This document shows, one piece after another, positions 49,801 to 58,964 of a stretch of 64,000 nucleotides of DNA. Where the stretch lies: NCBI GenBank assembly GCA_039980455.1, contig JBDXCG010000003.1, positions 1,240,001 through 1,304,000 of the forward strand, read 5' to 3'. The translations under genes were made by a program, and so were the position numbers. A model generated the notes under the pieces. That model ran no database searches. It was not told the origin of the DNA and was given only the letters and a program-made list of their open reading frames with translations. Position 1 is the first letter of the stretch; the number at the start of each line of letters is the position of its first letter. The stretch comes from CALINF01 sp039980455 (GTDB taxonomy: Bacteria; Pseudomonadota; Gammaproteobacteria; Pseudomonadales; Halieaceae).

Positions 49801-51741
49801 ATCGCTCTCGGCCTCGCCAAACCAGATTCGAGCGAACGCGTCCTCGAACTCGTCCTTTACGTCGTCCAGATTGATGTCGTGAGCAAGGGAGTAGATCAGG
49901 CTGAATTCCTGAATATAATAGCGCTCGCCACTTTCACTGCGCACACCATAAGGTCGCTCTGACACAACTCGCAACCCCAGGTTCTCCAGGATGGGCAAAA
50001 TATCCGACAGAGGTAATGACGAACCCTTGTGATAGATACGCAGCTTAAGTTGCTCACCACCCTCCTCAAGCAATCGGTACAGACTCATCGTCAGCGTTTT
50101 GCCATCCATGAGTTCCTGAATCTTGCCAACATCCATCACTGCTACACGCGGATCGAAATCATCCCGATAACCGGGAGGGAAACCCACTCCCAACTCACGC
50201 GCATAATGTTCACCGCCCTCTTCGCCAAATTCCTCTATCAGGCGTAAACGCAGGCGGTCTTCCCAGGCTAGTGTCGCGTGCACTATCTGCTCCTCAATTT
50301 CATTAACGTCATAGCTTACTGCTCGTGTGGGATCCACTCGCATAACAAAATGCACTCGAACCAGAATCGACTCAGAGAATTGTGTCGTAAATTCGGACTC
50401 TTCTGCGCCGAATGCAACGCTTAGAATGTCCTGTATGCGCTGGCGCTGCGCAGTGGTGTAACGATCGCGCGGTATATACACAAGACAATTGAAAAACTTC
50501 CCGTGCGGATCTTTGCGCACAAATACGCGGGTCTGCCGTCGTTCCTGAATGCGATTGATAGCCGATGTGGTTTCATATAATTCTTGCACACTGGATTGAA
50601 ACAACTCTTCGCGGGGGTAGAGTTCCAGCACTCGCGCTAGCTCGCGACCATCGTGTTCATCGCGATCCAACCCTGAACGTTCTACGACTCGCTGCACCTT
50701 GCGCCGAAGAATGGGTATCGCTGCAGGGTTGAGGCTATACACCTCCGCGGTGTACAAGCCTATAAAGCGGTGCTGGCCAACCACGTGCCCCGCGTCGTCA
50801 AACACTTTAACTTCAACATAGTCGGGGTAAGCCAATCGGTGAACCGAGGAGCGCTGCCGAGACTTTGAAAAGCTGAGCTGGCGGTGCTGCAGTTCATCCG
50901 GCGGCATACTGTGCAGATCGCCGAGCAGATCCTGCTCTCCTCGAGTTTGGCGCTTGCGCAGCATACCGAGGCTGCTCGACCGGTCCATCGTCACCTGTGG
51001 CTTACCGCCAGAGTACGAGACATCCAGATACTCATAGCCCAAAAATGTGATGTGATTGCGCTCTAGCCAATCCAGGAAAGCGATAGCTTCATCGCGAAAG
51101 TCCTGCGGAACGCATTCACTACCACGCACTTGTTCTGTGGCTACTTTTAATGCGTGCCGCATGGCCTTGAAATCATCCACCACCAACGCAACATCGCTGA
51201 GAATGGTGGTAAGTGTATCTCGCAACTCATCCAGCTCTTGAGGAATCGCGTGACGACTGATCTCAAAGTAGAGCAAGCTCTCATGAGACACTGCTACATC
51301 CGTACTATGATTGCTCTCGAGCACCTCATCGAGATTGCCCTGGCCATCACGCAGGGTAGCAACATTACAACTGGCGATTGTGTGTACCTCCAGCCCGCGG
51401 CGGTTCAACTCACCACGTACTGATGCGGTACAAAATGGCATATCACGACAAAGTATCGAGACAACGGTGTACTTACACTCCCAGCCATGCCTTTTTATCT
51501 GCGGGTTGAAAATGCGCACCTTGGGAGCTCGATCGGGCCAGCGGTGCATGAAACGCAACCAGCCGTAAAGGCAGCCGTAGAGGTTTTCAGCAGAGCGCCC
51601 GCGCATATCCTCGGGGGGGAAATGCCCATAGAAAGCTGCAGACAGATTATGCAGCGCGCCCTGATGCTGCTCATCGCCACGTTTCTCAATCCGCTGCGCG
51701 ACTTCGGTCAACAGATTTTGCTTGAACGATTCCCAAGCCAT
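46897..51741 (-). CDS. gdhB: NAD-specific glutamate dehydrogenase, large (180-kDa) type
   Basis: A 1614-residue Bac_GDH family enzyme. Its long N-terminal ACT-like regulatory region (about residues 30-650) is followed by the catalytic domain: LRGGKVARGGLRWSDR near residue 810, VKNAVIVPVGAKGGFVP, SGGSVGYDHKKMGIT and LWNGGIGTYVK. A helical C-terminal domain completes it. It converts glutamate to 2-oxoglutarate and ammonia with NAD, a main route for amino-acid catabolism, and is usually allosterically controlled by arginine or citrate in relatives. Length agrees with Pseudomonas and Caulobacter enzymes. It diverges from the bat operon, sharing a 284-nt region. Confidence 0.93.
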   Translation of the reverse strand: MAWESFKQNLLTEVAQRIEKRGDEQHQGALHNLSAAFYGHFPPEDMRGRSAENLYGCLYGWLRFMHRWPDRAPKVRIFNPQIKRHGWECKYTVVSILCRDMPFCTASVRGELNRRGLEVHTIASCNVATLRDGQGNLDEVLESNHSTDVAVSHESLLYFEISRHAIPQELDELRDTLTTILSDVALVVDDFKAMRHALKVATEQVRGSECVPQDFRDEAIAFLDWLERNHITFLGYEYLDVSYSGGKPQVTMDRSSSLGMLRKRQTRGEQDLLGDLHSMPPDELQHRQLSFSKSRQRSSVHRLAYPDYVEVKVFDDAGHVVGQHRFIGLYTAEVYSLNPAAIPILRRKVQRVVERSGLDRDEHDGRELARVLELYPREELFQSSVQELYETTSAINRIQERRQTRVFVRKDPHGKFFNCLVYIPRDRYTTAQRQRIQDILSVAFGAEESEFTTQFSESILVRVHFVMRVDPTRAVSYDVNEIEEQIVHATLAWEDRLRLRLIEEFGEEGGEHYARELGVGFPPGYRDDFDPRVAVMDVGKIQELMDGKTLTMSLYRLLEEGGEQLKLRIYHKGSSLPLSDILPILENLGLRVVSERPYGVRSESGERYYIQEFSLIYSLAHDINLDDVKDEFEDAFARIWFGEAESDLFNRLLLGTRLSWREISLLRAYSRYLRQVQFPYSVRYIAETMANHLHITTCTMELFLTRFSPVFDGDEDWRGQRELAVEEKILDLLDEVENLGEDRIFRQFVTLIKATVRTNFFQEAGDGGIKPYISLKLRPGSIPDIPRPVPMFEIFVYSPRVEGVHLRGGKVARGGLRWSDRLEDFRTEVLGLVKAQQVKNAVIVPVGAKGGFVPRHLTAEMTRDEVQAEGVACYEIFIRGLLDITDNRVGAEIVRPPHVVAKDEEDPYLVVAADKGTATFSDIANGISQEYGFWLGDAFASGGSVGYDHKKMGITARGAWVSVQRHFREMSVDVQTTDFSVVGIGDMAGDVFGNGMLLSEHIKLVAAFNHLHIFVDPSPDAATSYAERQRLFELPRSGWADYNKELISEGGGIFERSAKSISISSQMKERFGIEASQLNPMELIAYLLKAEVDLLWNGGIGTYVKSTLESHTDVGDKANDALRVNAADLRCKVIGEGGNLGMTQLGRMEYCLRGGRSNTDFIDNAGGVDCSDHEVNIKILLNEVVARGDLTDKHRASLLEAMTDSVSELVLKNNYRQVQAISLAQFQSLERSGEYRRFITNLEESGRLDRDLEFLPNDDELADRRVHGKGLTRPELAVLVSYSKAILKEELIDSDLGKDPHLAAAVETAFPQRLVDEYPTEVRQHRLHREIMCTQLANDLVNRMGLNFVMRQRKATGAPVADVARAYTSVMQIFGIADIWDAIEALDHRVESSTQAEMMLNLIRLVKRAVRWLLRNRRHEMAPTRAIAEFEEGVSQLRAALPHRMRGRATDRFKERVQRYIEAGVDEPLAATVAGAVEGYTALGIIQAATETDSPLLEVAELYFFMGERLELDWFSAQILASKVDNEWQAMARDTYLEDLEWQQRTLAVGALRYVGEDRNLVKCLQTWEREEKALLERWREMLTELHGTTAPDFAMFAVANRELLDLAQSSVRE

Positions 51742-51919
51742 GTCGTAATTCGAGCTCCTAGCATCGGGCGTTTAAACGCCACATTTTTATAGTTCAATCA
51801 TCAAACAGCATTATTGACGTGTAGTTTAGCTCAAAGACCGCTTGGCGGCGGCGTTCCCGGGAACTTTTACACTACACAAAAGTCACACAACCGAGGCTTG
51901 CAACCGCCGCGGGTTCTGA

Positions 51920-51948
51920 TTGGAACCGTGACACGCATACTATACACT
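51920..51948 (+). promoter_or_regulatory. Candidate promoter of the moxR-bat operon
   Basis: TTGGAA (51920-51925), a 17-nt spacer and TACACT (51943-51948; the overlapping TATACA is a second option) lie about 78 nt before the moxR start in the gdhB-moxR divergent region. Confidence 0.45.
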
Positions 51949-52025
51949 GCGAGCCTTCCGCAGCCCGCCAGATTGCAGCAGGCGGTGCTCAGACACTACA
52001 ACTGGAAAAAACAACAGGAGGCCTC

Positions 52026-52982
52026 GTGGCAAGCTCAGATGTAAGGGCATTGGAAACCTGGCTCAGTGAGCAGATAATTGGTCAGGCGCACCTCGTGCAG
52101 CGCTTGCTTATCGCTTTACTGGCAGACGGACATTTGCTGGTTGAGGGTGCGCCCGGCTTAGCTAAAACTCGCGCAATAAAATCATTGGCTGACGGACTGG
52201 AGGGTAGCTTTCACCGTATCCAGTTTACGCCCGACTTGCTGCCCGGGGACGTTACCGGCACAGAAATATATCGACCTCAGGAAGCGAGCTTCCATTTCCA
52301 GCAGGGCCCGATCTTCCACAATCTGGTACTGGCAGATGAAGTTAACCGTGCGCCAGCCAAGGTCCAGTCGGCACTACTGGAAGCCATGGCAGAACGCCAG
52401 GTATCAGTAGGACGTGAAACCTACGAATTACCCAGACTCTTCCTGGTAATGGCCACCCAAAACCCGATCGAGCAGGAAGGCACCTACCCTCTGCCAGAAG
52501 CCCAGCTCGACAGGTTCTTGTTACATGTCAATGTAGGGTACCCCGACGCGGATGCTGAAACGCGTATTCTCAGATTAACGCGCGACGAAGCCGGGGATCA
52601 CTCAGCTACTCCACCGACTCCGCTGCGACAGGAAGTAATCTTCGCAGCAAGGGAAGAACTGCTGAGCATGCATATGGCAGAGGCGGTTGAGCAATATATT
52701 GTGCAATTGGTGATGGCGACTCGATCAGCAGGGCACTACAGCGAGCAGATCGCGAGTTGGATAGAATTTGGCGGCAGCCCACGCGCTACGATTGCACTGG
52801 ATCGTTGTTCACGCGCTCACGCCTGGTTACACGGTCGGGACTATGTCAGCCCGGACGATGTGCAAGCCGTAGCTGGCGACGTGCTTCGTCACCGGCTGTT
52901 GCTAAGTTTTGAAGCGGAGGCCAATGGTGTCACCCCTGACCAGGTGATCGACGAACTGTTGAGCCTAGTGCCTGTAGGCTAG
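52026..52982 (+). CDS. moxR: MoxR-family AAA ATPase
   Basis: A 318-residue MoxR ATPase: Walker A GAPGLAKT at 41-48, FTPDLLPGDVTG, Walker B LVLADEVNRAPAKVQSALLE and sensor ATQNPIEQEGTYPLPEAQLD, the strongest MoxR signature. It heads a six-gene operon with DUF58, DUF4381, two VWA proteins and BatD. It probably acts as a chaperone that activates metalloproteins or envelope complexes together with the VWA proteins. The start is GTG 52026 with AGGAGG 4 nt upstream. Confidence 0.92.
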   Translation: MASSDVRALETWLSEQIIGQAHLVQRLLIALLADGHLLVEGAPGLAKTRAIKSLADGLEGSFHRIQFTPDLLPGDVTGTEIYRPQEASFHFQQGPIFHNLVLADEVNRAPAKVQSALLEAMAERQVSVGRETYELPRLFLVMATQNPIEQEGTYPLPEAQLDRFLLHVNVGYPDADAETRILRLTRDEAGDHSATPPTPLRQEVIFAAREELLSMHMAEAVEQYIVQLVMATRSAGHYSEQIASWIEFGGSPRATIALDRCSRAHAWLHGRDYVSPDDVQAVAGDVLRHRLLLSFEAEANGVTPDQVIDELLSLVPVG

Positions 52983-52998
52983 AAAGGGCGATTTCGGC

Positions 52999-53940
52999 AT
53001 GCACCTGCATGACATAACTCAGCCTGCTCAAGGCGCGTACTCAACACTGGCAGACCTCATGGCTCTGCGGTTTCCGGCCAAGCAGTTGAGTATCACTCGC
53101 AAAAGTCGCGCGCTAAGCGTATTGGCTGGCCCCAACAAGTCCAATTTTCGCGCCCGCGGGATCGATTTTGAGGAAGTGCGGAACTACCAACCCGGTGACG
53201 ATATTCGCACCATCGACTGGCGAGTCACTGCGCGCACAGGGCAAGCACACACCAAACTATTCAGGGAAGAGCGCGAGCGACCCGTGCTGATCGTGGTTGA
53301 TCAGCGTACCGGCATGTTCTTTGGCAGCACCCACTGCTTTAAATCTGTAGTCGCCACGCAGATGGCTGCGCTGCTTGCCTGGAGCGCACTCGACAATGGC
53401 GAGCGAGTGGGCGGTCTGGTATTTAATGAAGAGCAGCATCGCGAGCTTCGACCCCGACGCAGCCGCAAAAATGTTCTGGCCCTGCTGTCTGAAGCAGATC
53501 GCTACAACCACACGCTGCCTCTCGACCCTGCTCGGGATGCCATGAGCTTCGCCGACATCTTGAGCAACCTGCGCCGAATCGCCAGACCCGGTTCCAGCGT
53601 CTTTGTTATCAGCGACTTCACTGGTGCCGAATCGCCGTTAGCGCGTGAGCACCTGTTTCAGTTAGCACAACATACCGAGATAACCGCAGTCGCTTGTAGC
53701 GACCCGATGGAGCACGAACTGCCCCGCGCTGGCCGCTATACTGTCACTGATGGCAGCAATCGCAGTGAACTTTCCACTGCAGATCGCGCTGTCAGGCAGC
53801 GCTATAGTGCGAGCCGGCTCAAGCGCGATGAGTTACTGGCGCACGATCTTCAGCGCCTGGGTATTCCGCTCATTCAGGCACAGACGAACCAAAGCGCTTT
53901 CTCCACACTGCAGCAGTATTATGGCGAGAGCCGCCGATGA
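52999..53940 (+). CDS. DUF58 domain protein
   Basis: A 313-residue cytoplasmic DUF58 protein: FEEVRNYQPGDDIRTIDWRV near residue 56 is the family hallmark, followed by a VWA-like fold (VLIVVDQRTGMFFG; SSVFVISDFTGAE). It always accompanies MoxR and Bat proteins and probably links the ATPase to the membrane VWA components. It starts 16 nt after moxR and overlaps the next gene by 4 nt. Confidence 0.9.
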   Translation: MHLHDITQPAQGAYSTLADLMALRFPAKQLSITRKSRALSVLAGPNKSNFRARGIDFEEVRNYQPGDDIRTIDWRVTARTGQAHTKLFREERERPVLIVVDQRTGMFFGSTHCFKSVVATQMAALLAWSALDNGERVGGLVFNEEQHRELRPRRSRKNVLALLSEADRYNHTLPLDPARDAMSFADILSNLRRIARPGSSVFVISDFTGAESPLAREHLFQLAQHTEITAVACSDPMEHELPRAGRYTVTDGSNRSELSTADRAVRQRYSASRLKRDELLAHDLQRLGIPLIQAQTNQSAFSTLQQYYGESRR

Positions 53941-54419
53941 ACCCACAAGATCCATTGGCTAATCTGCATCCTCTTCGCGAGCCCTTGTCTATTGGCTGGT
54001 GGCCACTTGCCCCTGGCTGGTGGTTATTGGCCATCACCCTACTACTGCTATTACTGGTAGGCGCTTATCTGCTGTGGCAACGCTACCGCAGAAACGCCTA
54101 TCGACGGATGGCACTACAGCAGCTGAGCCAAATCGAGTCGCTGTATGAGCAAGATAGCGACAGCATCAGCGCTGCGAGCCAGTTGAACGCTCTACTTAAG
54201 AGTACAGCATTGCGTCGCTACCCACGTCAGGACATCGCGGCACTCAGTGGCGAGCGCTGGCGCGATTTTCTTAATGAGACTGCTAGTAAAAACAGCACAC
54301 CTCTGTTTCATCAGGATTTTGAACAACTAATCTATCGCGCGCACTGTGACGCCGGCGAGATAGACCAACTGCTAACAGCCAGTCGAAGCTGGATTGCACA
54401 GCACGGGGCGCACACATGA
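53937..54419 (+). CDS. DUF4381 membrane protein
   Basis: A 160-residue protein with a short N-terminal segment (DPLANLHPLREPLSIGWWP), one membrane helix (about residues 24-45) and a cytoplasmic helical tail including RYPRQDIAALSGERWRDFL, typical of DUF4381. It is a standing member of the MoxR-Bat operon with unknown biochemical role. ATGA overlaps on both sides indicate coupling with the DUF58 and BatA genes. Confidence 0.9.
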   Translation: MNPQDPLANLHPLREPLSIGWWPLAPGWWLLAITLLLLLLVGAYLLWQRYRRNAYRRMALQQLSQIESLYEQDSDSISAASQLNALLKSTALRRYPRQDIAALSGERWRDFLNETASKNSTPLFHQDFEQLIYRAHCDAGEIDQLLTASRSWIAQHGAHT

Positions 54420-55462
54420 TTGAGTGGTTATGGCCCTGGGTTGCCGTGCTGCTGCCATTACCGTGGCTAGTGAGGCGCTTTGCCCCACCTGTTCGAACGC
54501 GTGAGGCTGCGCTGCGCGCGCCGTTCTTCTCGCAATGGGAGTCTTTGAGCGCCGGTCAGGGTAGACACTCAGATAGCGGGAGTCGCCTGTCCGTAGTGTT
54601 AACTTGGTTGCTGTGGTTATGCTTGTTGATCAGCGCTGCCAGGCCTGTCTGGATTGGCGAACCCATTGAGCTACCCAACAACGGTCGCGACCTGATGCTA
54701 GCCGTTGATATCTCCGGCAGCATGCGCATCGAGGACATGCAGGTTGGACAAGCTGTGGCACGACGCATTGATGCGGTTAAGCAGGTAGGGGCAGATTTTA
54801 TCCAGCGGCGTGTGGGCGACCGATTGGGGTTAATACTATTTGGCAGTAATGCGTACGTACAATCCCCTCTTAGCTTCGATACGGGCACGGTACAACGATT
54901 CCTATTGGAGGCGCAGATAGGCTTCGCCGGTCAGGAGACAGCTATAGGCGACGCTATTGGTCTTGCCGTAAAGCGCCTCAAGGAACGACCCGCCGATAGC
55001 CGAGTACTGGTACTCCTAACTGACGGCGCAGACACTGCCAGTACTGTAACCCCGCTGGATGCGGCGCGATTAGCTCAAAACCTGGGCATCAAAATCTACA
55101 CGATAGGAATCGGTGCAGATGAACTCACCCTACCCGGCCTTTTCGGTTCCAGTTTTGGTAGTCGGCAGGTGAACCCGTCTGCCGATCTCGATGAACAAGG
55201 CCTGGAGGAGATTGCCCGGCTCACGGGTGGTCGCTACTTCCGCGCCCGCGACCCTCAGGAACTGGCCAACATCTACATACTGCTAGACCAATTGGAGCCA
55301 GTAGAGCAGTCCAGTGCAACCTATCGTCCACGTCAGGCCTTGGGTTACCTGCCACTCACACTGGCTCTATTAATCAGTTTTGTCATCGCTGTTTATCGTG
55401 CTCAACTCTTTCGCAGCAACGGGTCTGCATCGGCACAACCCAGCGGGGAAGCCAGGGCATGA
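54416..55462 (+). CDS. batA: BatA-like von Willebrand factor A protein
   Basis: A 348-residue inner-membrane protein with membrane helices near the N-terminus (about 3-20 and 58-77) and near the C-terminus (about 310-330), flanking a VWA domain. The MIDAS motif is D98-I-S100-G-S102 with the later TDGAD, so metal-dependent ligand binding is expected. Bat proteins matter for stress or oxygen tolerance in some bacteria. It overlaps its neighbours by 4 nt each. Confidence 0.9.
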   Translation: MIEWLWPWVAVLLPLPWLVRRFAPPVRTREAALRAPFFSQWESLSAGQGRHSDSGSRLSVVLTWLLWLCLLISAARPVWIGEPIELPNNGRDLMLAVDISGSMRIEDMQVGQAVARRIDAVKQVGADFIQRRVGDRLGLILFGSNAYVQSPLSFDTGTVQRFLLEAQIGFAGQETAIGDAIGLAVKRLKERPADSRVLVLLTDGADTASTVTPLDAARLAQNLGIKIYTIGIGADELTLPGLFGSSFGSRQVNPSADLDEQGLEEIARLTGGRYFRARDPQELANIYILLDQLEPVEQSSATYRPRQALGYLPLTLALLISFVIAVYRAQLFRSNGSASAQPSGEARA

Positions 55463-57270
55463 CAGAGACCCTGCAACAGTTTCACCTGATGCGACCGGAG
55501 TGGCTTTGGCTACTCGTACCGGCGGCTCTACTGGCACTACTGCTATGGCGACAACACACACGCAGCGGCAGCTGGAGTGACGTTATTGCGCCACAGTTAC
55601 TTCCCTATCTATTGGGGGAGCAAAGCGGCGGCAAGCGAACCAACCTGCTGCCGGCTATCCTGGCTGCGTGGAGTATCGCCGTAGTAGCAGCTGCCGGGCC
55701 CAGCTGGGAACGTATCCCACAACCGATACACCAAAAGCAGGATGCACTGGTACTGGTTTTGGACCTCAGCTATTCGATGAAGGCCGCTGACTTAGCTCCC
55801 TCGCGTATTGAACGCGCTCGACAAAAGCTATTGGATCTACTCACACAGCGCACTGAAGGACAGACTGGCCTAATAGCCTTTGCCGGCGACGCACACATCG
55901 TGACACCCCTGACAGACGACAATCCGACAATAGCCAACCTACTGCCGGCACTTCACCCCGATATGATGCCTGTCCCAGGCAGTGATGCTCAAAGCGCTGT
56001 TGTGCTGGCGCTGGAGCTTCTGCAGTCAGCGGGTATTCGTCGCGGTCAAATCCTGTTGATTACGGATGGTGTATCGCAGTCGAAGCACAGTCGTATTGCA
56101 GACTTGATCGACGGCAGTGATGCTACCCTGGCCGTACTGGGGGTAGGCACAAACGTTGGCGCACCTATCCCGTTAACTAATGGAGGCTTCCTCAAGGACA
56201 GTGCGGGCACTATTGTTATTCCACAGCTGGATGCGGGCAGTTTAGGGGCTCTGGCTCAACGCAGCGGCGGGCGCTACGAATCGATGACTATCGCCGACAG
56301 CGACCTGGAACGCCTACTGGCTAGGAGCGATATTCCGGGAGACGACGATACGCTGGCTCTGGATCGCACCGCTGATGCGTGGGACGACAAAGGTTACTAC
56401 TTCATACTTCTGCTATTACCCGTGGCGTTATCACTGTTTCGACGGGGCTGGTTGGTGTGTCTGCTGCCGTTGATGTTTTTCGGTGAAAGCCAACCCGCTC
56501 AGGCTGACATCTGGGACGACCTGTGGCTCACGCGCGACCAACAGGGACAACGGGCACTCGAGGCGGGAGATGCAGAGGCTGCGAGCGAGGTGTTCAACGA
56601 TCCGGCCTGGGCAGGGACTGCTGCCTATCGCGGTGGCGCGTACGATCGCGCAGTGGAACAGTTCAGCACTAGTGAGGGTGCCGACTACGCTTACAACCTC
56701 GGAAATTCCTTGGCGCGGGCGGGCAAGATAGATGAAGCAATCGAGGCTTATAGGAAGTCGCTGGAACAAGCGCCAGACCGAGTAGATGCGCAGGAGAACC
56801 TGGCACTGCTGGAGCAGCTCAAAGAGCAACAACAAAATCAAGAACAGGAAAATCAGGACGACAACAGCGACGATCAGAACGAGCAACAGCAAGACCAGCA
56901 ACAAGAGCAATCCAGTGGAGAAAATCAGCAACAAGATTCAGATTCTGATCAACAGCAGGAGCCTTCCCAGCCCCCACCAGAGGATGAGTCGCAGCCTCAA
57001 GATGACCAGAGTCAAGAACAAGAACAGGAATCAGAGCAGGAACAGGATCAACAGCAAGAGCCGACCGAACAAGAGCAATCATCTGAAGAGGAACAGCAGG
57101 CAGAGCCAGCACAGCTGTCCCCGGAGGAACAGGAACGCGAGCAAGCTATGGAGCAATGGCTAAGGCGTGTACCCGACGATCCGTCCGGCCTGCTACGTGA
57201 GAAATTTCGCTATGAAAGCCGCCTGCGGCAACAACAAGGAGCACAACCGCAAGATGAGACCTACTGGTAA
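55459..57270 (+). CDS. batB: BatB/BatC fusion: VWA domain, TPR and Gln/Glu-rich tail
   Basis: A 603-residue protein. Membrane helices lie near residues 13-30 and 62-80, then a VWA domain (MIDAS D102-L-S104-Y-S106), a second membrane pair near 315-345, and TPR repeats at about 360-450 (AAYRGGAYDRAVEQF; YNLGNSLARAGKIDEAIEAY). A low-complexity Gln/Glu/Asp/Ser tract of about 100 residues follows (about 455-560, nt 56820-57120), with a conserved-looking end (EQWLRRVPDDPSGLLREKF). The TPR part corresponds to BatC, a separate gene in Bacteroides, fused here as is common in gammaproteobacteria. The tract is likely disordered, and repeat-length variation should be expected. Confidence 0.9.
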   Translation: MTETLQQFHLMRPEWLWLLVPAALLALLLWRQHTRSGSWSDVIAPQLLPYLLGEQSGGKRTNLLPAILAAWSIAVVAAAGPSWERIPQPIHQKQDALVLVLDLSYSMKAADLAPSRIERARQKLLDLLTQRTEGQTGLIAFAGDAHIVTPLTDDNPTIANLLPALHPDMMPVPGSDAQSAVVLALELLQSAGIRRGQILLITDGVSQSKHSRIADLIDGSDATLAVLGVGTNVGAPIPLTNGGFLKDSAGTIVIPQLDAGSLGALAQRSGGRYESMTIADSDLERLLARSDIPGDDDTLALDRTADAWDDKGYYFILLLLPVALSLFRRGWLVCLLPLMFFGESQPAQADIWDDLWLTRDQQGQRALEAGDAEAASEVFNDPAWAGTAAYRGGAYDRAVEQFSTSEGADYAYNLGNSLARAGKIDEAIEAYRKSLEQAPDRVDAQENLALLEQLKEQQQNQEQENQDDNSDDQNEQQQDQQQEQSSGENQQQDSDSDQQQEPSQPPPEDESQPQDDQSQEQEQESEQEQDQQQEPTEQEQSSEEEQQAEPAQLSPEEQEREQAMEQWLRRVPDDPSGLLREKFRYESRLRQQQGAQPQDETYW

Positions 57271-58945
57271 CCTTGTCGCAATCAGTCTGGCGATTTGCCT
57301 GGCGCTTGTAAGCACTAGCGCGGTGGCCGAAGTCACGGCTAGCGTCGATCGTGACCGCGTATCACTGGGCGACGTGCTCAGCCTGACCATTGCGTCTGAC
57401 GCAGGTGAAAACACTAACAATATCGACTTGCGCCCTTTGCTGAACGACTTTGACATCCTGAAGCGATCAACCACCAGTAGTACTCGCGTAGTCAACGGTA
57501 AAACAACGCGTACCCGGCAGGTGCTTTTGGACATCACGCCCAAAAGACAGGGAACACTGCGCATACCCCCTCTGCGGGTGGATCGCTCCGAAACCAATAG
57601 CTTACTCATTGCGGTTACCGCACCCGCTGCCGTTGCCCCCGGCAATGACACGGTGGTGTTTGAAGCCGTCGTTGACCAGCAGGAAGTCTATGTTCAGGGG
57701 CAGGTCATACTCACGCTCCGTATTCAGCAAGCAATCAACCTCGATGCTCGCAGCGTCACCGAACTGCAATTAGATGATGCGTTCGTCAAACCGCTTGAAC
57801 AGAAGTCCTTTCAGCGAACTGTTGACGGCAAACCCTGGCTGGTACATGAAATCCGTTACGCGATATTCCCTGAACAGAGTGGTTCTCTGGAGATCCCCGG
57901 CCAGACTTTCTCCGCTCGCGAGAGCTTGCCCCGACGCAGCCTGTTTGATCTTGGCAGCAATGGCAAACAGATCAGGCGGACTACCGACCCCATCAAACTC
58001 ACCGTACTACCCCGCCCTGCTGAATTCATTGGCGATAATTGGCTGCCTGCCCGCAACCTGACAGTACAGGAAGTCTGGTCTACCCCGCCGGAGCAACTCG
58101 CAGCGGGTGAATCAGCCACCCGCACCATCGTGATTACCGCTGAAGGTCTACAGGGTGCGCAATTGCCGCCGGTGTTGTTTCCCGCGACGCAGGGACTGAA
58201 ATACTACCCGGACCAACCAGTCATAGAGGACGCGGAAGTGAGCAGCGGTCTTTCCGGCACGCGCTCCGATAGTGCTGCCTTGGTACCTACACGCACAGGC
58301 AGTTGGGAGCTGCCAGAACTACGCGTTCCCTGGTGGGATACACAGGCCAAGAAAATGCGTGTCGCCACACTGCCCGCACGCACCATCAATGTCAGTGCAA
58401 CAGCCGGCGCCAACACGTTTGACGCACCGGTCGCCGCGCCAGCGCCAGCCACAATCACCACACCCGCTACTGCCGGCGAGATCGCGATCGTGCAGCAGGA
58501 CAACGTCATTTGGCAAATTGTCGCAGCAGTCAGCGCGAGTGGCTGGCTACTCACGCTGGCATACCTGCTGTATTTCCGTCGCAGCCCAAAACAGGCAAAG
58601 CCGACCAACACCAGCTACGCCGCGGGAGAAAAATCCGCTTATAAACGATTGATAGCCGCTTGCAGTAGCAACGGCGCTGCGCATGTACGCCCTGCTCTCA
58701 TCGCCTGGGCACAGGCATTTTTAGAAGGTCGAACTGTTACTTCACTGGAAGAGGCCAAGTGCCATTTTGCGGACGACGAATTTGACCGCGAGCTACAAGC
58801 GTTAGATATCGCACTCTACGGCGAGGTGGACAACAACTGGTCTGGCCAGTCGCTGGCCGGTGTAGTCAACCGGCTAAGAAAGCAACGCGGCGTAAATGCT
58901 TCAGGTCTCGACAGCGAAACGCTGGAACTCTACCCCGCTAACTAA
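57254..58945 (+). CDS. batD: BatD-like oxygen-tolerance protein
   Basis: A roughly 563-residue exported protein with signal peptide (MRPTGNLVAISLAICLALVS, cleavage near VAE), several Ig-like beta domains (VSLGDVLSLTI; VYVQGQVILTLRI) and one C-terminal membrane helix (about residues 410-430) followed by a cytoplasmic tail. This is the standard BatD layout, with most of the protein in the periplasm. ATG 57254 was chosen because AAGGAG precedes it by 12 nt and it gives a proper signal peptide. The frame is open to 57167, but that part lies inside batB. It overlaps batB by 17 nt. Confidence 0.9.
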   Translation: MRPTGNLVAISLAICLALVSTSAVAEVTASVDRDRVSLGDVLSLTIASDAGENTNNIDLRPLLNDFDILKRSTTSSTRVVNGKTTRTRQVLLDITPKRQGTLRIPPLRVDRSETNSLLIAVTAPAAVAPGNDTVVFEAVVDQQEVYVQGQVILTLRIQQAINLDARSVTELQLDDAFVKPLEQKSFQRTVDGKPWLVHEIRYAIFPEQSGSLEIPGQTFSARESLPRRSLFDLGSNGKQIRRTTDPIKLTVLPRPAEFIGDNWLPARNLTVQEVWSTPPEQLAAGESATRTIVITAEGLQGAQLPPVLFPATQGLKYYPDQPVIEDAEVSSGLSGTRSDSAALVPTRTGSWELPELRVPWWDTQAKKMRVATLPARTINVSATAGANTFDAPVAAPAPATITTPATAGEIAIVQQDNVIWQIVAAVSASGWLLTLAYLLYFRRSPKQAKPTNTSYAAGEKSAYKRLIAACSSNGAAHVRPALIAWAQAFLEGRTVTSLEEAKCHFADDEFDRELQALDIALYGEVDNNWSGQSLAGVVNRLRKQRGVNASGLDSETLELYPAN

Positions 58946-58964
58946 CCAGCCCGAAGCACTGGGC

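Noticed and set aside
51814..52044. Forward 76-codon frame between gdhB and moxR
   Set aside because: It covers the likely bat promoter and lacks a ribosome-binding site and protein-like pattern.
56431..56934. Leftward frame rich in leucine and valine opposite batB, looking like membrane protein
   Set aside because: It is the antisense reading of the CAA/GAA repeat tract; no ribosome-binding site and no independent support.
56786..57163. Forward lysine/asparagine-rich frame inside batB
   Set aside because: A shifted reading of the same low-complexity tract; batB itself is clearly coding.
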